From positions 620,001 to 684,000 of the forward strand of contig CP054675.1 of NCBI GenBank assembly GCA_013348845.1: DNA of 64,000 nt. The letters are read 5' to 3'. Positions 57,813-64,000 of this stretch are shown piece by piece. A program made the translations under genes and the position numbers. Under the pieces are notes generated by a model. That model ran no database searches. It was not told where the DNA came from and saw nothing but the letters and a program-made list of their open reading frames with translations. Positions within the stretch are counted from its first letter, which is position 1. Each line of letters begins with the position of its first letter. This DNA is from Candidatus Tepidiaquacella proteinivora (GTDB taxonomy: Bacteria; Bacteroidota; Ignavibacteria; Tepidaquicellales; Tepidaquicellaceae).

Positions 57813-58505
57813 TTACCAGGGAATTATCTTGTTGTCTTTAATAAATTTCCCGGAATACGAAAGGGGCGCTTTAGTAGCAAGCCATATAGCCGTTGCTGCA
57901 CCCTCCTCAACTGTTCTTTCTGCACCAGCACCCCCTAATTCCGTTTTTACCCAACCGGGACACATAGAAAATACCGCAATATTTTTTTTCTGTAACATCA
58001 AGTGGAATTGACAGGTTACTGCATTTAAGCCAGTTTTAGATATACTATATACTGGCGAATATTTTATCATTCCATTAGTTATCGAACCAAGGGAACTTGA
58101 TATATTAATAACCCTACTACCTTCTTTCAGCATAGGCAAAAATTTCTGAGTTACAATTATAGGACCAATAAGATTTGTATCTATAATCCTCCTTATATCA
58201 TCATAGGGAATAATATCAAGCCCCCGGTCTGAATTGGTTCTAATACCAGCGTTATTTATTAAAACATTGATGACATCAAATAAATCAGATACTTTTTCGT
58301 ATGCTGAATTAATACTATTAATATCAGTAACATCCATTTGTATAAATTCAGCATTAATATTCATCTGTGTTAATTTTTTCACCGCTTCATCCCCTTTAGA
58401 AGTATCTCTTGCAGTAAGTATAACATCAAAGCCTTTCAATCCCAGCTGTCTTGCAATTTCGAAACCTATACCTTTATTCCCACCGGTAATTAAAGCGTTT
58501 TTCAT
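57813..58505 (-). CDS. short-chain dehydrogenase/reductase
   Basis: The 230 residues are a classical SDR: TGGNKGIG cofactor loop (residues 7-14), NNAG, the Ser in NISSSLGS and the catalytic YSISK. The pattern (PMLKEGSRVINISSSLGSI, MCPGWVKTELGG, EEGAATAIWLA) is that of the carbonyl-reductase-like SDRs, probably NADPH-dependent. The substrate is unknown. It is one base from the GT9 gene on the same strand, though functional coupling is not obvious. Confidence 0.92.
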   Translation of the reverse strand: MKNALITGGNKGIGFEIARQLGLKGFDVILTARDTSKGDEAVKKLTQMNINAEFIQMDVTDINSINSAYEKVSDLFDVINVLINNAGIRTNSDRGLDIIPYDDIRRIIDTNLIGPIIVTQKFLPMLKEGSRVINISSSLGSITNGMIKYSPVYSISKTGLNAVTCQFHLMLQKKNIAVFSMCPGWVKTELGGAGAERTVEEGAATAIWLATKAPLSYSGKFIKDNKIIPW

Positions 58506-58506
58506 A

Positions 58507-59571
58507 CTAATTTTTTAATTCATTTAACAAACTTCTACAAGATTCAAGAACACTATCAAGAGTTATTAATTTTATACATTTAAACTCATCTATCCCCTTC
58601 CATTTACACTGAGCGGGTTTTGGTGAATTATAAAAACACGGGCTACACTCAAGATCAAGCCTTACGATTTTATGAGGTGATTTCCAGGGATATAATTCTC
58701 TATAATTCGTATATCCAAAAATACCGACAACAGGAACATTTAGAGCAGCACAAGTATGTAAAAAAGCAGTATCATTTGAAATAAATAATTTACAGGAATG
58801 TACTCTTGATGCTGAATCCATAAAATCACCAGTTGAAGCAATTTCGGAATTTTCTTTCAGCTCTGATTTTATTTTTTCATTCAAGTCTTTCTCACTACCA
58901 AATAATAGAATAAAAGCATTTTCCTCTTTAACTAAAATTCTACATAACTCAATATATTTATTTATATCCCATCTTTTATTAATATGATTTTTCAACGTTG
59001 CTGAACCGGCGTGTATACCAATTGGTAATTTATCTTTGACTCTTTGAGAAACCCAATTTTTTCCCTTCTGTTTTATTTCCTCCGGAATGAAAATCTCCAT
59101 ATTAGGAACTTCTTCTTCCGGAATTTCACCAACGATATCCTTAATCAAATCAACATTTTGTAAAACATTGTGTCTATTATTAATTTCCGGGTATCTAATT
59201 TGATTTAAAAATTCAAATCTAAAAAAATGTGTGTGAATATATTTATTCCCAATTCTTTTACCCTTAGAAAGAAAAAAATTTAAAAGGTTATATTCTGTAC
59301 GATTTGAGGGGTAAACATTAATACTATAATCGTATTTCTCTCTTCTTATATCTAAAACTTCTTTTAATGATTTAATTTTAGATTGATGTAAAAAATCAAT
59401 AAAATAAGTTTTATTAATGTAAGGACTATAACAGAAAATCTGCTTAACTGACTCAAACATAGCGAGTAAATCTACTTGCAAATCCTCTTGTCGTGTTTTA
59501 AGGATTTTCAAAGCAGGGGTAAACATTAAAGCATCACCAATGCCAGACAAAGCATTAATTAACACTTTCAT
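58507..59571 (-). CDS. glycosyltransferase family 9 (heptosyltransferase-like)
   Basis: The 354-residue GT-B enzyme has the GT9 start LINALSGIGDALMFTPALK, the acceptor/donor region GIHAGSATLKNHINKRW, and FISNDTAFLHTCAALNVPVV, then GIFG. A Cys-rich C-terminal segment (LECSPCFYN, AQCKWKG, FKCIKLI) is common in this family. It likely adds heptose or another sugar to the LPS core. It shares its start/stop with the YfhO-like gene (one-base overlap). Confidence 0.92.
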   Translation of the reverse strand: MKVLINALSGIGDALMFTPALKILKTRQEDLQVDLLAMFESVKQIFCYSPYINKTYFIDFLHQSKIKSLKEVLDIRREKYDYSINVYPSNRTEYNLLNFFLSKGKRIGNKYIHTHFFRFEFLNQIRYPEINNRHNVLQNVDLIKDIVGEIPEEEVPNMEIFIPEEIKQKGKNWVSQRVKDKLPIGIHAGSATLKNHINKRWDINKYIELCRILVKEENAFILLFGSEKDLNEKIKSELKENSEIASTGDFMDSASRVHSCKLFISNDTAFLHTCAALNVPVVGIFGYTNYRELYPWKSPHKIVRLDLECSPCFYNSPKPAQCKWKGIDEFKCIKLITLDSVLESCRSLLNELKN

Positions 59572-61967
59572 TATACTTTACGCCCCCTTCTTAATAAGTA
59601 TATAGAGCTGACTAAACCGATTAATGCAATACCTAATGAAGCGGCAGTAATCTTCAGCCCTTTAGCAAAAGTATCAGACTCATATTTAAATTCAACGGTA
59701 TGTGAGCCTTTTTCAAGATAAACTGCCCGTAAACAATAATCAGCTCTCAAAATTTCTGCTGGTATTCCATCTACATAAGCTTTCCAGGCAGGATAAAATA
59801 CTTCTCCGACTAATAAATAACCATTCTCAAGAGTATTAACACTAAAGGTCATCTCATTTAAATCGTACTTTAGAGTTTTAATTTCTGCTTTAATTAAAGT
59901 ATCAGGACTTTCAGGTAAAACAGCATTCGTCGGTTTCTTTTCAAGTACAATAGTTTTCCTATAATCATATTCAGGACTTTTCATATATCTAACAATATCG
60001 GAATCATTATCAAAATACTTTGCATCGTAATACATAACTGCTTTTGGAAGATATGAAGGGTTTTCAACCAATTGTCTATCATTTTGTTTTAACCGTCCTG
60101 TTAAGGAATCGATATTAATTTTATATTTAACATTCAGCAAACCAAGCAACTGTGAATTGTCTGTTTCAGTTTTCTGCGGTGGCATATACTTCTTAATATA
60201 CAAGGCACTATAACCTTCAATCAAAGGTATTCTATCAACCTGCCCTTGATTTCGTTGAAATAACATATTACCACCGTAACGCATATTCACTCTGAAAATT
60301 TCACTTTTCAGTTTATCTTTCATTTCATTAATCAAATGCGAATTTTGGGCAAATACTTTCTCAGGATTTTGAGTCCCATTATTTTGTGTAAACCAGATAA
60401 CATATATTTCAATACATAATATTACAATTAAACTTGCAGCAAAAGTATTGAAATTAATTTTTTCTTTAATGAAAAGATAAAAAGATAAAGCAAACAGAAA
60501 AACAAAAATAAAGGAAATCAAATATTGATTTCGAATCCAGTTGTTTATTTCTTTCAGATTATTAATCATATCCGGCAGAACCTGGTCTTGCTTGATTCTA
60601 AATGCACCGATAAGAAACAGGAAAAGGAAAAATAAAAATATAGAGATAGCAATAATAAGGTAAGATGGTTTTAAATATTTTGTTAACAATTTTCTGTCCT
60701 TAAGTAAAGAATCAAGCCCCATTCCAATAACAATCGCTAATGCAAACGATAACAAATAGGTTATATGAGAAGGATTCCTGTATCTGTTAAACATTGGAAC
60801 GGTATAAAACATAAGTTCCTGTAAAAAGAAATTTCCACCAAGTGCGAAGAAGAAAGCAAAAATTGAAAATCCAAGTAAAAACCATGTAAATAATTTCTTT
60901 GATTTATCTTTTATAAGAAGTCTAATACAGGGAACTATTAAAATAACAACGAGTGTGGAAATAAATAAATTAACAGTTGAAAACATCCACCTTCCCTCCT
61001 GATGATTAGACCAATATTTAACATCACCGGGTATATCACTCCAATTCCAGACACCGAAGAATTTTGGTACAAAAAATGTTATGACATCATACCAATGCAT
61101 TGAACCTTCCCTTGCAAAATTGTAATCGAACTTATCACGATTTGATAAACTAATGAATTCAAATGTAGGCAAAAGTTGAAAAGCTGTAATTCCAAAGGGA
61201 ATAATAAAAAATATAACAGACCCTAAAATTAAATGCTTAATTGAATAGTAATCCTTTGATAAAATATATTTAACAAATAAAATCGCTGCATAAACACCAA
61301 TGAATAAAAGATTAAGAAAAATTACCTGAGGATAACCGCACAGAATACAGAGTGCAGTGATAAATGTAGCAATCCAAACATTGTAATACTTCTTCGTATC
61401 AATAAATCTTAAGAACAAAAGGAACATTAATGGGAACCAGCTCACTGCTTCTACATTTGGCATATGTATCATATGGGCAATCATATATCCGCAATAGGTA
61501 AACATAATTGCGAAAAGTACAGATACCAAATTATTCCACTTAAAATACCTACCAAGAAAAAAACAGAAAACAGAACAAAGAAAATAATGAAAAATAATTG
61601 TTATCTGTACAGGTAAAGCGGATAAATATTGATTACTAACAAAAAGTGTCAGCAATAAATTAAATGGATAAAAAACTGCGATTTGAATATCAGCCACAAA
61701 AGGTACACCGCAAAAAGTATAAGGATTCCAGAACGGAATAATACCATTACTTAAAGAAACAGCGGACATAAATTTACCAGGCCAGTATTGATGGAGAAAA
61801 TCATCAAATATATATGCCGCGCCGGTTAAAAGTTTATTAAAAAATATAATCCAAAAAATAAATAAAATTAACAAACAGACCCAAATATTATTAATAAAAC
61901 TATTACTACTATCAAAGTAATTAATTTTTTTGCTGACATTTGATTTTGTTTTAGTCAATTTAGTCAT
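59571..61967 (-). CDS. YfhO-family membrane protein
   Basis: The 798-residue polytopic protein has about 12 membrane segments and a C-terminal soluble domain. The start (YIFDDFLHQYWPGKFMSAVS), NPYTFCGVPFVADIQ, YRNPSHITYLLSFALAIVIG and the C-terminal YLLVGEVFYPAWKAYVDG then FKYESDTFAKG are typical of YfhO. Such proteins are GT-C-like and linked to lipid-carrier sugar transfer onto surface polymers. It lies between GT9 and the GT2-methyltransferase fusion, 14 bases from the latter. Confidence 0.92.
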   Translation of the reverse strand: MTKLTKTKSNVSKKINYFDSSNSFINNIWVCLLILFIFWIIFFNKLLTGAAYIFDDFLHQYWPGKFMSAVSLSNGIIPFWNPYTFCGVPFVADIQIAVFYPFNLLLTLFVSNQYLSALPVQITIIFHYFLCSVFCFFLGRYFKWNNLVSVLFAIMFTYCGYMIAHMIHMPNVEAVSWFPLMFLLFLRFIDTKKYYNVWIATFITALCILCGYPQVIFLNLLFIGVYAAILFVKYILSKDYYSIKHLILGSVIFFIIPFGITAFQLLPTFEFISLSNRDKFDYNFAREGSMHWYDVITFFVPKFFGVWNWSDIPGDVKYWSNHQEGRWMFSTVNLFISTLVVILIVPCIRLLIKDKSKKLFTWFLLGFSIFAFFFALGGNFFLQELMFYTVPMFNRYRNPSHITYLLSFALAIVIGMGLDSLLKDRKLLTKYLKPSYLIIAISIFLFFLFLFLIGAFRIKQDQVLPDMINNLKEINNWIRNQYLISFIFVFLFALSFYLFIKEKINFNTFAASLIVILCIEIYVIWFTQNNGTQNPEKVFAQNSHLINEMKDKLKSEIFRVNMRYGGNMLFQRNQGQVDRIPLIEGYSALYIKKYMPPQKTETDNSQLLGLLNVKYKINIDSLTGRLKQNDRQLVENPSYLPKAVMYYDAKYFDNDSDIVRYMKSPEYDYRKTIVLEKKPTNAVLPESPDTLIKAEIKTLKYDLNEMTFSVNTLENGYLLVGEVFYPAWKAYVDGIPAEILRADYCLRAVYLEKGSHTVEFKYESDTFAKGLKITAASLGIALIGLVSSIYLLRRGRKV

Positions 61968-61981
61968 ATTCCCCTAATATT

Positions 61982-63442
61982 TTATTTTTTTGGTTCTTCT
62001 TTTAAAAGATCAGCAAATACAATAAATTGAAAACCTAGTAAACGTTTAAATATTCTCGTTTTAATATATAAAATAAAATTCAGAACTTTACCTAAATTAT
62101 TTTTTAATGGCTTTGGTAAAATCTCTATAATAGGAATTGGAGTAACAATAATTTTGTTAATTCTGAATTTATGCTTTTTCATTAACTTTTTTATAATGCC
62201 ATAGGTAAAAAAATGTAAATGACCTCTGTCAAGAATTCCTCTGTCAGAATAAGGAAATCTTCCAATAAGCAAATTTAATCTTACATATAAATTTGCGATA
62301 TTTGCAAATGAAATAATAAACTTACCACCTTCTTTAAGAAGAGGTTTTGCCTGTTTTAATATTTTTTCATAATCAACAAGATAATCAAGGACATCAAGTA
62401 GCAAAATATAATCAAATTTTTCTTCATTAATTAATTCCTCAGGTAAACCTTCGTTTAAATTTTTCTTATAATATCTATTAAAACTCTTTTTCATTTCTTC
62501 ATCAGGTTCAAGAATATCTACACCTACCTTATAGTTATCATTTCGAATATGGCCTGCAAGGAACCCGTTTCCGCAACCTATATCAAGAATTCTTAAATTA
62601 CTTCTTGCATTTAGAATTTTCAATACAACACTATGACTTGAAAAAGGATATAATTTAAGAGGATACTGTACAAAAAATTCTTCGTAAGTTTCTGACTTTC
62701 TTAAACCCCGAATAGTTTTTAAATAATCCCGGGTAGTTTCAATAACTTCTCCTGCATACTTTAAACCATTAACATAGCAAATCTCATTGCCATAAAAAGT
62801 TGGGATCGGGACTTCTATAATACGAAGGTTGTGATGATGACATTTAATAATAATTTGAGTATCAAAATGAAAATCATCAGTACAATTATCTAAATTAATT
62901 TTCTTTAATCCATGCAAAGAATATGCACGATACCCGGAATGAAATTCAGTTAATTTTGTTTTTAATTTCCAATTCTGATAAGTTGATAAAATTTTATTTC
63001 CAATAAATTTATATAAAGGCATACCACCTTTTATGGGTCCACCATATCTTTTCATCATTCTTGAACCGAGTACAACATCTGCTTTACCCTCTACAATTGG
63101 TGAATAAATTTCCCCTAACACCTCAGGAGCATATTGTCCATCTCCATGAAGTAAAACAACAACATCAAAACCTTTATCTATGTAATACTTAAATCCCCTC
63201 TTTTGATTTCCGCCGTATCCGAGATTTCTTTCGTTTAAATAAATATTTAATTTTTCAAGTTTTTTTATTTGTTTATATCCTACTGATAATGCATAAGTAT
63301 CGTCCTTACTTGCATCATCAAAAACAGCAATTTCATCAATCTCATTGTAAATTGGAGCGGGAATTCTTTCAAGCACTCTTGTAAGAGTAGTAACAGCATT
63401 ATAAGCTACTACAAGAATACCAATCTTTTTTCCTTCTCTCAT
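61982..63442 (-). CDS. GT2 glycosyltransferase fused to a SAM methyltransferase
   Basis: The 486 residues carry two domains. Residues 1-235 are a dolichyl-phosphate-mannose-synthase-like GT2 (ILVVAYNAVTTLTRVLERIP, AVFDDASKDDT, VVLLHGDGQYAPE, ADVVLGSRMM, FHSGYRAYS). Residues about 270-440 are a class I methyltransferase (ILDIGCGNGFLAGHI, FDYILLLDVLDYLVDYEKIL, HLHFFTYGIIKKLM). The first would make a lipid-linked sugar and the second methylate an acceptor or the sugar itself. It overlaps the upstream DUF2723-like gene by one base. Confidence 0.92.
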   Translation of the reverse strand: MREGKKIGILVVAYNAVTTLTRVLERIPAPIYNEIDEIAVFDDASKDDTYALSVGYKQIKKLEKLNIYLNERNLGYGGNQKRGFKYYIDKGFDVVVLLHGDGQYAPEVLGEIYSPIVEGKADVVLGSRMMKRYGGPIKGGMPLYKFIGNKILSTYQNWKLKTKLTEFHSGYRAYSLHGLKKINLDNCTDDFHFDTQIIIKCHHHNLRIIEVPIPTFYGNEICYVNGLKYAGEVIETTRDYLKTIRGLRKSETYEEFFVQYPLKLYPFSSHSVVLKILNARSNLRILDIGCGNGFLAGHIRNDNYKVGVDILEPDEEMKKSFNRYYKKNLNEGLPEELINEEKFDYILLLDVLDYLVDYEKILKQAKPLLKEGGKFIISFANIANLYVRLNLLIGRFPYSDRGILDRGHLHFFTYGIIKKLMKKHKFRINKIIVTPIPIIEILPKPLKNNLGKVLNFILYIKTRIFKRLLGFQFIVFADLLKEEPKK

Positions 63443-64000
63443 TATTTAGCAGAATCTTTGTTGGTATCTACTTTTCCTGCAATTTTATTCATAATATTCT
63501 GTTTTTTCAGAGAAACTGCAGGGTCATTTGGATTTAATTCATTTAGTATTGCCAATGCTGATTGATAATCACCCTTCAATTCATACATATCTATTAGAAT
63601 CCTATAAGGATTATAATATGCTTGCAGAGATACTCTTCCTCCTCTGTATGCGTCAAGGTCCTTTTTTGCATCTTCTATAGCAAGGTCAGCATAATAATTA
63701 GATAACCTGGTTTCTCCTGCCCTTGCGTATAACATTGCAACATCGTATTTGAAACGGTAATCCATATCAACATAAGCAGGTGGTATATAAGTATTCATAG
63801 CATCAAGGACGGTCTTAACTTTATCTATATTTTCAGGGTCTTTAGAATATGAATGAGCTAACTTAAGGAACAGCATTCTATAACCATCAATCATTCTATG
63901 TTGTACCTGTTCATAAAATATAGTAGAATCATTTAGTCCAGTATATCTAAAACCATCTTGTGGTGTTTTTGAAACATTTCCTGATGCTTCAACAAGATTT
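63442..64000 (-). CDS. C-terminal part of a DUF2723-like protein (runs off window)
   Basis: The frame stays open from the stop at 63442 through the right edge, so only about 186 C-terminal residues are seen. FRYTGLNDSTIFYEQVQHRM, then IDGYRMLFLKLAHSYSK, and a TPR-like tail (YARAGETRLSNYYADLAI, ELKGDYQSALAILNELNPND) match the C-termini of the roughly 1000-residue DUF2723 membrane proteins, which are GT-C-like and probably O-glycosylate proteins. An internal ATG at 63894 is not the real start. It is first in the visible leftward glycan block. Confidence 0.72.
   Translation of the reverse strand, partial: NLVEASGNVSKTPQDGFRYTGLNDSTIFYEQVQHRMIDGYRMLFLKLAHSYSKDPENIDKVKTVLDAMNTYIPPAYVDMDYRFKYDVAMLYARAGETRLSNYYADLAIEDAKKDLDAYRGGRVSLQAYYNPYRILIDMYELKGDYQSALAILNELNPNDPAVSLKKQNIMNKIAGKVDTNKDSAK

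Overview
The window is AT-rich bacterial DNA with about 50 genes. It most likely comes from the Ignavibacteria / Chlorobi side of the FCB group (Bacteroidota sensu lato). Three secreted proteins end in a type IX secretion tail of the YPNPFNPTT kind that is abundant in Ignavibacteria. Promoters fit a TTG...TAnnTTTG pattern. Many genes lack a Shine-Dalgarno site, and outer-membrane barrels and large multi-PAS sensor kinases are common. No rRNA, tRNA, CRISPR array or insertion sequence was seen.

Layout. 1-4.9 kb: a truncated PpiD-like chaperone gene, a small lipoprotein, then a leftward run of a glycosyltransferase, purD and a sugar epimerase. 5.2-11.2 kb: a giant hybrid histidine kinase, and a second glycosyltransferase paralogous to the first whose reading frame lacks a normal start. 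11.3-13.8 kb: an ARPP-1/DUF6569 protein and an XRE regulator with a degenerate ImmA-like domain. 13.85-19.2 kb: a compact phage-derived cassette with portal, protease-capsid fusion, small membrane protein, small phage protein, head-tail connector, amidase and membrane-anchored protein. It has no terminase, tail or integrase. 19.4-26.2 kb: three T9SS-secreted proteins, including a subtilase, and an outer-membrane barrel, with strong terminators between units. 26.5-27.6 kb: two more phage-type genes, one resembling a phage recombination-associated protein and one an HNH protein. 27.6-29.7 kb: an HtrA protease and an orphan transketolase C-terminal subunit.

29.85-39.2 kb is a tight rightward run of three response-regulator/PAS/kinase proteins, two of them with a decayed kinase core, joined without a gap to selD and mnmH, the tRNA 2-selenouridine pathway. 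39.4-44.3 kb holds a KamA-like radical SAM enzyme, a P-loop protein, a sugar dehydrogenase/acetyltransferase pair and an MsrB-MsrA lipoprotein. 44.5-49.1 kb has an EF-G paralog, def-fmt and radC. 49.2-57.0 kb is a rightward run with a ClpB that lacks its N-terminal half, a ParB/SerK-like protein, LolC/E and LolD, PstB, PhoU and a TonB-dependent-receptor-like barrel. 57.1-64 kb is leftward: a secreted protein, an SDR enzyme and a surface-glycan/lipid-carrier block (GT9, YfhO, GT2-methyltransferase fusion, and the C-terminus of a DUF2723-like protein).

The most unusual parts are these. The capsid cassette lacks a terminase and is governed by a divergent regulator with a perfect 12-bp inverted-repeat operator; its capsid gene carries a strong internal translation start. 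The second is the half-length ClpB coupled to a SerK-like gene. The third is the sensor-kinase/selenium operon.
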